Positions 1-12,600 of a stretch of DNA of 64,000 nucleotides are shown here, in pieces. The notes under the pieces are model-generated. The model was not told the DNA's origin. It was given only the letters and a program-made list of their open reading frames with translations, and ran no database searches. The translations under genes were made by a program, and so were the position numbers. Each line of letters starts with the position of its first letter. Within the stretch, counting starts at the first letter, position 1. Where the stretch lies: contig CM070561.1 of NCBI GenBank assembly GCA_036346405.1, positions 30,474,215 to 30,538,214 of the forward strand, read 5' to 3'. This DNA is from Phyllostachys edulis (lineage: Eukaryota > Streptophyta > Magnoliopsida > Poales > Poaceae).

Positions 1-321
1 TGGGTACTTGCATCTCGTCCAAGGTATTTGCGAACAGAATGTTCAACGAACTACCACCATCAATCAACACTCAATTTACTCAATAGTTGTTCATGGTGGG
101 TTCGACCACGATCGAAAGCGACCTGGTCGAGTCGAAAGGATTGGGCAGTCAACCTTCTCGAAAGAGATGGTGACTTCTGACCACTTCGGCAATTTATTGA
201 CAAGAGGAGGGTCAATAGAGTTTACCTCGTGTTCGACCACCTTAAGCTGTCGCTTTGACTCGTATGCCGATGATCCCCCAAAGATGTGCTCGATGGTGTG
301 CTCAGGATCTTGAAACGACAT
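1..321 (-). pseudogene. retropepsin-like protease start, Gypsy-1 (partial)
   Basis: The frame continues from gag. It reads TIEHIFGGSSAYESKRQ, the stretch that precedes the aspartic protease in plant Tat-type polyproteins, then KWSEVTISFEKVDCP. The catalytic aspartate is expected beyond or at the left window edge and is not seen. The assignment rests on the conserved linker and on position after the gag zinc motif. Being cut by the window, its integrity cannot be judged. Confidence 0.6.
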
Positions 322-2598
322 CTCCTCGTTGTCATCCGACTGTGTACGACCACTAGCTTGCCCTACCTCTTCGAGGGTAGGAAGTGACCCTTTGCCGTTG
401 TAGTAGTCCTCGAGTTTTCGTTGGAAAGCTCGGCAGTTGCGAAGGTCATATCTTTCCTTTTTATGGAAAGGACACCACCTAGGCTTATCGTTCTTCCGTT
501 CAGGGCGCTTACCTTTGCCTCAATCAGGGTATTGCTTGGCAGTTCATGGCTCCTTATTGCTTACGGCCAAGACCTCCTTAGAACTATTGGCTTGAGGCTT
601 TTGGCATTTTGCCTTGTTCTTAGATTTCTTGGCCATTTTATCCTTCTTCTTGCCACCTTCGCCAACCTCTTGAGGGTGCTGGTCATCTCGATCGATGATA
701 TTGGTCCACTCGACTACTTCATCAGCAGTCACATACCGATCGGCCATCTCGAAGAGTTCAGCGAAAGTAGCCGGAGGGTTCAAAGTGATGTCCTCTGTGA
801 TTCTTCTGCTGCGGACTCCCTGCTTGAAAGCTCTGATAACAGATGAGTCAGAAACCTTAGGAATTGAGTTGCGAACCTAACTGAAACGCCTGATGAATTG
901 GCGTAGTGTCTCATGGTCATTCTGTCTCATCCTGTGCAGGTTGTCCTCCTTCCCGGGGCGATGGTAGGTGCCCCATAAATTGGCCAATAGAAGGTCGCAG
1001 AGGTGTTGCCACGAGTAGATCGACTCGAGTGGTTGGTTTAACAACCACCATCGAGCGGACCCTTCGAGCACAGTCGAAAGGTAATTCGCCATGACGCGCT
1101 CTCCTCCTCCTGCTACTCAGATAGCGGTCGTGTAGATCTGGAAAAACTTGATGGGATTTTGAGATCCATCAAACTTCTTCATATTCCCTGATCGAAACCG
1201 CGGCGGTCAGTGAACTACTTGGAGGTCAGGCGAGAATACCCGACATCCGGTAATCACGTCGTAATGCCTCCTTTGCAGGAATGAGGGGTTGACATCGCTA
1301 GGTGATCGTACTCGATGATACCTGGCAATGGGTGAATCTGACTTATGATAAGCCTCGATCCTACGAGAGTAATACTCCTTGTATTTTGCCTGCTGTTCCA
1401 GACCTCTGGGTCGGAGTGGTGAATGGTCACCTCTCCTGGGAGCCCTTTGATCATTAGGCGTTCAAGGAACCCTTTTTTGGTTTGGGAAACGATGCAACTT
1501 GTGGTGTTCTTCGTGTGGTGAGTTATTCGAACGACCGGAAGCTGACGGAATAACTCACCGCACGGAGAACGATGCAACTTCCAGAATGATGTCGGCGAGG
1601 ACACTCGAGCTTGTTCATCGTGCTTCATAACCTTTGTGCAATCTCTTTAGCGAAGAGGTCATAGCCAGGTGCTCAGGCAAGTTCTTGAGATGGGTTCTCG
1701 AGCAGGTCGTTGATATATTGGAGTTTCTGAGCTTCTTCTAATTGGTATTGAGTGCTCCTAGCAAATTTCTCTAGGCGGCAACTCATTTTTTCGAATTGTT
1801 TCAGAATCATCCATACCTAATCCTTGAGCTTGCCTTAGTGAAGTGCGATGATCTCAAGAATTTCTCACACGCTCATCAGATTATTGACTTTGGTCATCAC
1901 CGGAGGTATCCTTGCCATTGCCACAAGCGGTCGTAGGGTGTGATCGTCGGGGAGCGTCATCAGTCCTATCTCTAGGAGAGTTATTACTACCTAAGAGAAG
2001 GACAAAGACCTCCTGCTGATGATCTCCACTTGCGCTTGAGGCCTCCTCGCTTGAGGACGTCGAATGACACCATCTGGCGACTTAGAGCAAATCCCTCCAG
2101 GAAGGAGAATTCTGGGTTATAGCCGTCTCCGTCCATAAGTGAGCCCTGCGTTGGGATGATCAAACTCGCAGGAAGAGCATGTTTGATCGCATCCCTGGTT
2201 GGGCTAGCTGGAGAGAGAGAACTACCAGGTGCTTATGAAGATCCAGAATTACGACTTCCAAGAGTTGTCGTGTCAGGTCAGACTGCCTCAAGTGGATTTG
2301 AACATTCGGAGGGAGAACCCTCGTCATGCTCTGAGCTTGCCTTGGGACAGTCCTTGATGTGGTCGGATTGACCCTTGCCCTCTGAGAAAGCTGGTTCCTC
2401 ATCTGGACGTATCGTTGTGGGGGATAAGGATCCCTCCTCAACTCCATCGATGGGATGGTCTCCTGGAGAATGATCCCCGGAGGCGACATCACCATCAGAT
2501 GATGCATCACTCGGCTCGTAGTCGAAACCGGCATCCATGTCGATATCTGTGTAATCGGCCAAGTCGAACCAGTTCTCCTTGTTCCACTCTCCTACCAT
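322..2598 (-). pseudogene. gag polyprotein (capsid, zinc finger), Gypsy-1, broken
   Basis: Structural protein that packages the element's RNA. I place the start at the ATG at 2598-2596, 70 bases past the LTR; the frame is open further upstream but only from non-ATG codons. The N-terminal part contains WFDLADYTDIDMDAG, closely matching the gag start of Gypsy-3. The capsid core lies at 1092-877 (ARWWLLNQP, then LRQFIRRFS). The C-terminal part at 783-544 has PPATFAELFEMADRY followed by a lysine-rich tail. A cysteine/histidine motif, CPFHKKERYDLRNC, follows near 475-430. The pieces share one frame but are separated by stops, so no full protein is made. Confidence 0.75.
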
Positions 2599-2649
2599 GA
2601 GAGCATGAGAGTTTGGAAAAAGTCGAAGATAAGATGATGACTCGAGGAT

Positions 2650-2667
2650 TCCCACAGTGGGCGCCAA
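2650..2667 (-). promoter_or_regulatory. Primer-binding site of Gypsy-1
   Basis: The minus strand reads TTGGCGCCCACTGTGGG immediately inside the LTR. This is the TGGCGCC-type site complementary to a tRNA 3' end, used to prime reverse transcription. The exact tRNA was not determined. Confidence 0.75.
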
Positions 2668-2668
2668 C

Positions 2669-3414
2669 TGTCAGTATTTTAGAATCGAACTTACGTAAAG
2701 ATTGTTTGATCCGGGGGTTCCTCCAGGCTCAAAATCACACAGAGATAGAGACACGGGGATTTTTATACAAGTTCGGGCCTTCTCCTGGGAGAATAACAAC
2801 CCTACTCCTGTGTGTATGTATTGATTATGCTGGATTACAAGATGGAGCCAAAGACTAGAGTATTGTGCTTCTGATTGGCGTCTCTGATTGTCTCCCCCTC
2901 CCCCTCTGTCCTGCTGATCCCGCCTTTTATATAGTCCTCGAAGTGTATAGCTGTATCTCCAGTATAAAGGCCTCCTTAATGTATCAGATCGTGGAGCCGT
3001 TAATGGAGATTATTGTGGGAGTAGTAACGTCCCCACATTACCAGGCAGTTATCACCATAACAAAGGAGTTAAATCATGCCATTATTCCAGAGGATAACAG
3101 CGTAGTTTACTACTCCATATCATTGAATATGGTACGGAAGATTCCCTAGTCGACTAGGCACACATGTCTGTAAGCCTTATCGACCAGGTAGTGGTCGTAG
3201 AAGATCTTACGATCACAGGATAGTCGTAGAAAGACTTACGACTTTGGGGTGGTCGTAGGAGGACTTACGACCATGTGGTGGTCGTAGAAGAACTTACAAC
3301 CTCCAGCTTCTCCCTTATGAATAAGGGGTATACTCAAGGACCATATGACGTCATTATTATCCATAATGTGAATTACAGATAAATAATTAAATGAGGATTA
3401 TTATATCCTCGTCA
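2669..3414 (-). repeat. 5' LTR of Gypsy-1
   Basis: On the minus strand it starts TGACGAGGATATAATAATCC and ends ATACTGACA. The 58066-58798 copy has the same ends. It carries a run of imperfect palindromes of the form GTCGTA-spacer-TACGAC between about 3176 and 3304. A primer-binding site follows directly, which identifies this as the 5' LTR. Length 746 bp. Confidence 0.85.
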
Positions 3415-4270
3415 GTGCCCTTCACGATCAAAGGGGAAAGGGCGAGTGATCTATTGGTCGTAATACATTCAGATATATGTGGACCAATGAGCACTCTGAC
3501 CAGAGGTGGTTTTCAGTACTTCATAACTTTTATTGATGATTTTAGTAGATATAGCTATGTCTACTTGATGAGATATAAGTCGGAATCCTTTGAAAAGTTC
3601 AAAGAATTTCAGAATGAAGTACAGAATCAACTTGGCAAGACAATCAAATGTCTACGATCTAATCGTGGAGGTAAATATTTGAGCCATGAGTTTGGTGATC
3701 ATCTAAAGAAGTGTGGAATTATTCCACAGCTTACTCCGCCGGGAACACCTTAATGGAATAGGCTATCGGAACGACGGAACCGAACATTGTTAGACATGGT
3801 TCGGTCAATGATGGGCCAATCTGATCTTTCATTGCAATTCTGGGGATACGCTCTAGAAACATCGGCTTTACTTTAAATAGGGTTCCATCAAAAACAGTAG
3901 AAATGACATCATATGAGATATGGACCGGGAAGAGTCCTGGATTGTCTTTTATCAGGGTATGGGGTTGTGAGGTATGTGTCAAACGTTTGACGTTTGATAA
4001 ACTCACACCCAAGTTCGATAAGTGTTTCTTTGTGGGGTATCATAAGGAAACTAAAGGATATTATTTTTATAATCGGGTTGATAACAAAGTGTTTGTTGCC
4101 CGTGATGATGTCTTCTTGGAGAAAGAGTTTCTTTCCAAAGGAGTCAGTGGGAGCAAGGAGCAACTCGAAGAAATTCGGGAGCCATCTGAAAATATTTCAA
4201 CTCCTACTGAATCTCTACAGGATGAACAAAATGTTATTAAACCTGTAGATGAGGCATCAGCCCCACGTTG
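3415..4270 (+). pseudogene. copia integrase core, broken
   Basis: The integrase joins the cDNA copy to the host chromosome. Visible landmarks are HSDICGPMST, then FITFIDDFSRYSY, then LRSNRGGKYLS, then a WNRLSERRNRT segment after the stop at about 3751. The N-terminal zinc domain is missing because the Gypsy-1 LTR cuts the gene at its left edge. An in-frame stop near 3751 and a frame change near 3870 split the reading frame, which resumes at 3903 (TSYEIWTGKSPGLSF) and runs to 4270. Not functional. Confidence 0.75.
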
Positions 4271-4309
4271 ATTAAAAAGGCCACGTCAATTGTATGGGCA
4301 TGATGTTTT

Positions 4310-5532
4310 ATTATTGAATAATGATGAGCTTAAAACTTATGCGGAAGCGATGGTGGACCCAGATTCTGAGTCATGGCATGAAGCCATGAAATCCGAAATA
4401 AAGTCCATCCATGATAATTAAGTTTAGAACTTGGTTGATGCACCTGATGGTGTTAAGACCATTGAGTGCAAGTAGATTTTTAAGAAAAAAAGATAGATAT
4501 GGATGGAAATATTCACATTCATAAGGCACGACTAGTTGCGAAGGATTTCAGACAAATTCAAGGTGTTGATTATGATGAAATTTTCTCTCCTGTCGCGATG
4601 CTTAAGTCTATCCGGATCATTCTAGCTATTGCTGCATATTTTGATTATAAGATATGGAAAATGGATGTCAAAATGGTTTTCCTAAATGGAAACCTAACTG
4701 AGGATGTGTTCATGACACAGCCTGAGGGTTTTGTTGATCCAAAAGAAGCTAGAAAGGTATGCAAGCTTAATAAATTCATCTATGGATTGAAGCAAGCATA
4801 TCGGAGTTGGAACATTCATTTTGATGAAGTGATCAAAGGGTTTGACTTCATCAAGAACGAAGAAGAACCTTGTGTTTACAAGAAGGTTAGTGGGAGCAAA
4901 CTTGTGTTTCTGATATTGTATGTGGATGACATACTACTGGTCGAAAATAATATTCCTGTGCTTGACTATGTTAAAACTTCTTTGAGAAATAGTTTCTTAA
5001 TGAAATATTTAGAAGATGCATCATATATTCTTGGTATAAGGATCTATATAGATAGATCTAAAATACTAATTGGATTAAGCCAAGATATGTACATAGACAA
5101 GGTGTTGAAACGGTTCAATATGCAAGATTCCAAGAAAGGTTTCTTGCCCATGGCACATGGCATTAATCTTAGCAAGAGTCAGTGTGCTACGACCACTGAT
5201 GAGCGAGACAAAATGAGTAAAATTTCATATGCTTCGGCTATTGGATCTATCATGTATGCCATGCTATGTACACGACTAGATGTGTCGTATGCTCTAAGTG
5301 TTACGATCAGATATCAGTCGGATCCAAGTGAAGGTCACTGGATAGCAGTCAAGAATATCCTCAAGTACTTGAGAAGGACTAATGATGCATTCCTTGTTTA
5401 TGGAGGTGAGGAAGAGCTGGTCGTAAATGGTTACACCGATGCTAGCTTTCAAACCAACACAGATGATTTCAGATCGCAATCAGGGTTTGTGTTTTGTTTG
5501 AATAGAGGAGCAGTAAGTTTGAAGAGTTCCAA
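4310..5532 (+). pseudogene. copia reverse transcriptase and start of RNase H, truncated
   Basis: The RT begins near 4310 (YAEAMVDPDSESWHEAMKSE) with stops before 4499, then stays open for 345 residues. Within that stretch are KARLVAKDF, WKMDVKMVFLNG (residues 53-64), GLKQAYRSWN, the catalytic YVDD (residues 141-144), and GYTDASFQTN, the first RNase H aspartate. The frame ends at the motif GAVSLKSSN, where a new LTR begins (5533), so the rest of RNase H is gone. The YVDD box is intact but both gene ends are lost. Confidence 0.85.
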
Positions 5533-8500
5533 TGTGAGAGCCCCGGGGATTTAACTTGTAATGCTTAACCATCCCAACGGTCCTAGCATCACAAGAGAAA
5601 TTCCCGGCCCTCGGTGTATTATGGACCTCCCAGGAGCGGTACACATACACCTTCACAAACAGTATCAAAACAAACACAGGTTATCATAATACCACAAGAT
5701 AAAATATTAAGTACGCAGCGGAAAACAGTAGATAAACTGAAATAAAACCATTAACCATCAATGGAGTCCCAATGGCTTTGCCATAACCCACAGGGCAACC
5801 GACTAGGGTTCAAACATTTGCAATTTGACGTTCCTGCGCAAACTTTCTTACCCGATTCGACCTCAATACCTGCTGTCCAGATTAGTAAACAAAAGCAAAC
5901 AATGAGTACACGAATGTACTCTGCAAGACTTTACCAAGCCTATACATAGCTACATGCAAACTCTACTCAATGGAGAAGGCTATAAAGTTTATTTTTAGTG
6001 TAAAGCAATATTTGAATTTAAATACAATGTAATAGATTTAGATAGCAAGTGAGCAAATATTTTTAATACTTGAAATAACAGCAAGAAATTAACATTAGGC
6101 AACAACTAAATATCAACAGGTGGTTGCCCCTGCAGCACACAACAATAGCATGAGAAACCATTCTCAATACCACCAATCAAGTTTTAAGTTTAAATTCTAA
6201 AATGTTGAGTCTAACTCTCGAAAGACCTCCCCAAGCGTGTCCATAACCAAGGACGTGGCTATTCGAATAGTTTAAATCCTATAGGGGTGTACAACTTTAC
6301 CCACGTGTCGGACCGCTCCTTTTGCCACCGGATAAAGCACACTCCCGAAGGTATGCTGGCAGAGCTAAGTCTTACGAGACATTTTCCAATATTGTGTATT
6401 AACTATGAGTCGCCTGTATTTATAGAAACCCATACGTTGTGTCGGAGTCATTGTAAAGTCTCAATCAACTACCCCTCGGGGTAATGCCTCAGACAACTAC
6501 AATGCCCCTCGGTGTGGAGAACCTAGACAGGAACCCACTCCCTCACGCCCAACACGACAACACATCTCTTTTTTTTTAACTCAACACACAACCACCACCT
6601 GCGACTCAGAGCTAACACACGCCAAAGTACTAAGTCAAGAGGGGACCCATATGACCCTCATGTGGATGAACACAGTAATGCTTGGTTCAGTGTAACAAGA
6701 TGTTTGGTCCTTGTTGACTTAGGCATACAACCACACACCCGATAATCACACCATCATCCATATGCCCAAGTCCAAATTGTTTTATTTCCATTTTTAGTTT
6801 TTCCAAATAAAAATGATTTATGTGATCAAGATCATCGATAAAGTCGACAACCGCACAATCTACCGAAAACTAAGCATTGCTAAGCATGACATCGAATAAA
6901 CATAAATAGACCATATAACATCCACCGGGCTCTAATTCACCAGCGAGATTATTAACTTAGGTTAGTGGCAGGGGATGAACAATTTTAGAGAATTCATGCA
7001 ACAGGATTAACTACCTCACAAAATTAACTTGACAAATAAAGCATGCATACATACAGTTACAAAACAAGATAATAGTTTTTGAATGTAATAGGATCAACAT
7101 GCATCAATAGAATGGGTGCTTGCCTTTGTTTGCTGGAACTCTGGACATTTTCACGATCATCTCGGTTGCACTCCCGAGTCATCATCATCTAACGATAAGA
7201 ATTGACAAGGCGAAAACTTTAAATAAACACCAGAATTTCAAAAGTCTCCAAAAATTATAAAATTAATGCAGAAGAAAGATAATGATTTTAGATGAATTTA
7301 GGTTAAAATTTTAGTTCCATTGGAGTTCATATGAATTGCTTATGAATTTTCAAGGTTTAACCAATTTCTTGTTGTAAACAATTTATTGAAGATTTTTAAC
7401 TGGGAGCAAGATCCTAAGATTTTAGGCTATAATCTTATGACTTTATGCTAAGAACATACTAATGATTTTTAAACTTTAAATGTTTTTCCAAATTGTAATA
7501 TCCACTATTTGTAACTCCTTGACTTAGCAAAGTTATACCCTATTGCCAATTTGAGCATTAGTTTCAAATTGCCTTCTAGGTTCAGAACATTCATCAAAGC
7601 TGGAAAGTTACTGAACCCCTTTCCTACAAGACTCAAATTTTACTTTAATATAAGAATCAAACTTCACTTTGATAGTTTATTTCAGTGACCACAATGATAT
7701 TCATCATATTAATTAGCTGAAAAATCGATTAGTCTTGCAATTGGATTCACCGATATATTATGATTTCCTTCTAACCCTTTCTCTTCTCTGTCTAACACTT
7801 CACCAGAAAGGGTTGATGGTTCCCTTCTGGTGTCTCAGTGCACAACCATACTAATTTTTAAATTTAGCTATTGTTGTTAGATAATTGCTATATAGTTGCC
7901 CAAAGACTAAATGAATTGAAGACATTTCTATCTACTGTATTAACCATGACAATAGCCTATTGACAAAACTAAGCATCTTCATAAACTTTATCTGATCATT
8001 ATTTCATCGAGGGATTTCACTGATTTGCCAACTAACTTCTCCTCAATTCCATTTTCCAATTGCTTAACACTAGCATGAGTGATCTAATTAGTTCATCACC
8101 AACTTAGTTAACAGCCAATTCTCAGATGGCCCTACAGCTCCTTGATAGAGAAAAACACAGGGAGGGAGCTACAGGGGATGTGGCTAGCGATTTGGGTGTG
8201 GCTCATCGCCGGCGAGGGGAGTGGCGCGGAGGCTATGGAAATGGCCAAAATGGGTTGCCAGGGTGTCAAGGGAGCTAGGGGTGGTCTCGGAGCGGCTAGA
8301 GAGGCACTGTGGCAGCCGCGCGGTGGTGAGCAGCGGCCGGCCGTGGGGATGACAAGGTGCGGCGGAGCTCAGAGGGGATAGAGGTCAAATTAGTGGGAGC
8401 ATGAGTACCGCTGAGGTGTAGGGATCTCACCGAAGTGGTCGCTAGTGGAAGGGAGTGGCCGGAGTGACCCGGCGACAGAAACCTCCTAAGGCGCGGCCGG

Positions 8501-9400
8501 TTCAACGGTGACGGCGACCTACGAAGAGAGAGAGCCCGAGCGAGTGGTGGTACTAGGTAGAGGGAGACCCATAGATGCTCCTATAAGGAGGAATTGAAAG
8601 GGGAGGCATCGGAGAAGAGGTAGCGGCGAAGAAGGCGGCGTCGACTGTGGTCGGGGAAGAAGGGGGATGCACGGTCCTCCGGTGGAATTAACCTCAAATT
8701 GGCCGAGGGTTATTGCTCCTTGGGGTGGAGGGCACGCTGTGACGGTGATGGGTGCGACCGTGTTCCCTATGGCAGCCAAAATGGCATTAAGGTGGTGCGG
8801 CCATAGCCGAATGACATTGGAGACATTGGCCGAAAGGGTTTGGGGAGAGGAAGTTAAGGCCCAGGAGGAAGGGAGATAGAGTGGTGCTAGATGGGTGGCA
8901 CGGCGAAGCGGGCGCTGAGGAGCTTGGCATGTGCGGCGTGTGTCCTCGGCGAGAGCGGTATCCCGCCAGGTCAATGAGAGAAAGGAGGTGCGGGTCAGCA
9001 AGCTGGTTGGGCTGAGCCAAAAGGCCCCGGGTCCAGTCGGTCCGAACGGTTGGGCTCGGTCGAGGAACAGTAAAAGCCCTGATTTTTGTGGAAAAGGTAA
9101 CTTAAGTGAATTTTCGAAGGTAGGTGTTTAGCTCCAAAATTGATGAAAATTTTAGGGAAAGTCCCTGACACTCGTTAGACTATTAATTAATTTTTCTAGG
9201 GTTTTAAAATTTTCTCTAAAATTATTTTAAATTATTGTTGTGGTGTTTGACTTTTGATTTTCTTAGATTGACTGGCTGTTTAAAAATATCAATTAAAGTC
9301 CAAAAAATTTGAAATTTTGAAAGTGAGTTTATAAAGTATTCCAAAACCTAGAAAAAAATATTTTCAGGCTCTTTCGATTAGATCGTATGATTTAACTTTT
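5533..9400 (-). repeat. Truncated Tekay-type LTR next to the MFS gene
   Basis: It starts TGTGAGAGCCCCGGGG right after the copia bases TCCAA, the expected 5-bp target site; no matching right copy is seen. It shares a block with the LTRs at 24305 and 32197: a TATTCGAATAGTTT motif near 6260 followed by a gtacaactttacccac-type stretch. A GC-rich block with many overlapping reading frames (8140-9060) and an AT-rich tail (9140-9400) follow, as in those LTRs. The usual GGGATGTTACA end is missing, so the LTR is truncated and fused to host promoter DNA at about 9370-9430. The right boundary is approximate. Nothing in it looks like a host gene. Confidence 0.6.
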
Positions 9401-9546
9401 TAAGCTATACGGTCAGCCTCTGCAGCGTCACAAGACCGCACCACTCACACGAATCGCCTCACTGGCAACCCAACCCCACGACCGGTGGTGCTCACACGTC
9501 AAAGAAGCCAAACAGAAGCCCCGTGTAGAGAGGAGAGAAGTCGCAA

Positions 9547-9553
9547 TATAAAA
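9547..9553 (+). promoter_or_regulatory. TATA box of the MFS transporter gene
   Basis: TATAAAA lies 134 bases before the chosen ATG, followed by a GC-rich leader. A start of transcription near 9578 would give a leader of about 100 bases. The surrounding 18 bases (gcaatataaaatttcccg) recur exactly at 19056-19073. Confidence 0.55.
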
Positions 9554-9680
9554 TTTCCCGCGAAGAGGGGAGGACCCGGAGGACCGGATCGCAGGCGCAG
9601 GCAGCAGTAGTGCTACTAATGCCGGAGAGGGGAGATCGGAGACGGCCGACGAAGTGACCCGGCGAGAGCGGAGGCGAGGG

Positions 9681-12600
9681 ATGGGGCCGCAGGAGCGGGA
9701 GCGGCGGCGGACGCTGGTGCTGGTGAACCTGGCGTCCATCATGGAGCACGCCGACGAGGCACTGCTGCCGGCGGTGTACCGGGAGGTCGGCGCCGCGCTG
9801 CACGCCACGCCCACGGGGCTCGGCGCCCTCACGCTGTGCCGCTCCATCGTGCAGGCCGCCTGCTACCCGCTCGCCGCCTACGCCGCCGCGCGGCACAACC
9901 GCGCGCACGTCATCGCCGTGGGGGCTTTCCTCTGGGCTGCCGCCACCTTCCTCGTCGGCATCTCCGATACCTTCCTCCAGGTCAGTTGCTGCTGTGTACC
10001 CGTGGTTCAGTTAGTCCCCTTCCTGCTTGCTTAATTTGTTGCTTGATTGCACATTTGATGCATGTCTAGTTGGGGATTTTGTAGTTTGTGCTTTGTAGAT
10101 CTGCTCTGCTATGAGATGTTAATTTTTTTAATCTGGATTTGGATTGTGCTCCTTTACTTTCAAGTTTGAACTTTGAAGAGAGATTGGTAATTGGGATTGG
10201 ATCTTGAAAGGTTTACTATTTACTAATGACCAGTTGACTACAAAGGTGTAGAAACCTTCATACAACAAAATGAATTTTTTTTAGGTGGATCTTCTCATTT
10301 GGCCCCCTAACAAAATGGAGTTGATTACCACGCAAAAGTACAAAGTTCTGAAATAGTGACTTTGTTTTGTTAGCTTCCTGAGATTCTCGCTCAAAAACTA
10401 CTACCCTCTACGTTTCATATTGTGCGATTTGGAGGGGGGAAAACATTCACTCTCGGTGGGCGTTTGTTTTCCTACAAAAAAAATCTTGTGAAAATCAGGT
10501 GTTACAAAAAGGCTCTTTTTTTTCTTTAAAGACTTGGAGAATTCATGGTTGAATGACCTCTCTTTTACACTAAGGCCCCATTTAGAAAGGAGGAATCCGA
10601 TAAAAAAATGTAAAGAAATTGTATTGATTCCTGGAAAATTCCTGTATTCCCGCAAATATTTTTTTAGGAAGAACTTGTCATAAATATCGTTTGGGCAACT
10701 CGGACATATTTGGGGTTGGATTATATTTTTTCAGGCGAACTTTCGTGCTGGTTTAGCCAAATAGCACATGGTAGATTTCGTTTTTTTGGGGGCATGTTGT
10801 GTGCTCCTTTCGTTAATTTCTTGCATCTTCGGAAGCTAGGTTTATTTTGCTAGTTGTAGACATTTCGATTGGATTTATTATCGGACAATGTTGCAAACTT
10901 GCAACTCGTCTGCTCAACAGCCAAATTTATGCTGTGACCGTGACGATGCGCGGCCTGCTATTTGTCTGAACTTCTTTTCAGTTCGTAGGCAATATTTGTC
11001 TGGCTAGTTTTTAATATGATCTCGAAAATTTTAGAAGTGTTCACACAATAGGTTGATATGTAAAGGTGTTTCACTTTGATTTTGTGGTAGGAGCGGCCCA
11101 CCGGCCCACTGACCTGACAAAAACACTAAGGACACCCCTTGACTCAGTCGAAAGATACCATGTACCCCTTCGTACGAAGTGAAAGGTACAGAAAGATCGG
11201 CAATACAACCTTAATCGAAGGGTACAATAGCACCCCCTCGCATAGAGCGAAGAGGTACAATATATCCTGGAGTGAGGTGGGTCTAGGAAGTCGGCACAAC
11301 ACCAGCCCTGTTGCGAGGCCTGATACCTTGGCCCTAACAAAGAGGGTTTCGCTCTAGCATCACCTCGTATGGACCGAAGGGAGTCAAGATTACCTATGAA
11401 CCAGAAAGGAGACAGGGTGGATAAGGCCTATAAAGATCCATTGTATACCAAAGCTACACGCGGAAGGGTGCAAAGACCCCGAGGCCCCAATAATCATAGA
11501 GTCTTTTTAGGGGTATCATTGTAATCTATATATGTATTGTACGCCCCTCTTCATTGTGGGGAGACCCCGGAGGTACTTCCTCTTCTACTATTTGGTCTAT
11601 AACCACAACAAATTCAGAAACCAAGTTGACATTCTCCCTTATGATGTGTAGAATACGCAAGGATTTGATGCTTTATTCGAGAACTTCAGTTTCTTTACCA
11701 ACTGGCAAGTAGTAACCCTTGAATCATCGTCGGTTGGAAATTTACAGCTTCCCTTATATTCTAGGTGGCAATCTCAAGGGGCCTGAATGGCATTGGTCTA
11801 GCTCTGGTGGTACCAGCAATCCAGTCATTGGTCGCCGACTCCAGTGACGACGGCACACGCGGCTCGGCTTTCGGATGGTTGCAGCTCGCCAGCAGCCTAG
11901 GGCTCATCTCTGGGGGTTTCGTCGGTTTGCTGATGGCCCAAGCCACAGTCTTCGGGATCGCAGGCTGGCGCATTGCCTTCCATCTTGTGGCAATCATCAG
12001 TGTCATTGTAGGGGCCCTGAATTGGTTCTTCACCGTGGATCCTCATTTTCCGACGAACAACGATGGCCAGTGTGATAGGCCGGTTGGCAAACAGTCTGTG
12101 CGGCAAGTCGTCGATGAAATGATCAAGGAGGCCAAGTTTGTGGTTCAGATTCCGACATTCCAGATCTTTGTGGCTCAGGGTGTCAGTGGTACATTCCCAT
12201 GGTCGGCTCTTTCTTTCGCGTCCATGTGGCTTGAGCTCATCGGATTCAGCCACAAATATACTGCCGTTCTCATGACAATTTTCTGGGTTGCATGTTCCCT
12301 CGGAAGCCTTATTGGGGGTAAGATGGGCGATTTTCTTGCTCTACGGTATCCGAATGCCGGGAGGATTGTTTTGTCGCAGATCAGTGCTGGTTCGGCTGTG
12401 CCTCTAGCTGCTGTGCTACTGCTGGGGCTCCCTGATGATCCATCAACTGGCGTCGCCCATGGTGTTGTTCTGTTCATCATGGGTGTATTTATCTCTTGGA
12501 ATGATCCTGCTACAAACTTGTAAGTCCAGTGTTACATTCAGAAGTTTTCAAATGACAATGAAACATCCTAATTTTTACCACCTCCTTTTGTTAGTACTTA

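Larger units (their letters stand above)
1..3414 (-). mobile_element. Gypsy-1: 5' part of a Tat-type Ty3/gypsy retrotransposon
   Basis: Reading leftward from 3414 the order is LTR (3414-2669), primer-binding site, gag, start of protease; the rest lies left of the window. The coding pieces at 2667-2278, 1092-877, 783-544 and 321-91 all sit in one minus-strand frame, broken by stops, so the copy is decayed. The gag capsid and the zinc-binding motif resemble plant Tat-lineage elements (family knowledge). Its LTR matches the one at 58066-58798, so Gypsy-2 at the other end of the window belongs to the same family. It interrupts the copia fragment that resumes at 3415. Confidence 0.85.
3415..5532 (+). 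mobile_element. Copia-1: internal fragment of a Ty1/copia retrotransposon
   Basis: It holds integrase, then reverse transcriptase, then the start of RNase H, the order typical of copia and opposite to gypsy. The left side is cut by the Gypsy-1 LTR at 3414/3415. The right side is cut inside the RNase H domain by an LTR starting at 5533. The wording of the RT (FIYGLKQAYRSWN, YVDD) resembles Angela/Tork-type elements (family knowledge). No LTR of this element is left in the window. Confidence 0.85.

Noticed and set aside
3176..3304. Regularly spaced repeats that could recall a CRISPR array
   Set aside because: The units are short palindromes within a retrotransposon LTR in a plant genome, with variable spacing and no unique spacers.
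8142..9131. GC-rich open frames upstream of the MFS gene on both strands
   Set aside because: They lie in an LTR block; overlapping frames on both strands point to composition, not coding.
9654..9680. Earlier GTG start for the MFS gene
   Set aside because: The ATG at 9681 is the first ATG in frame and gives the start expected for the family; the extra nine codons are arginine-rich leader.
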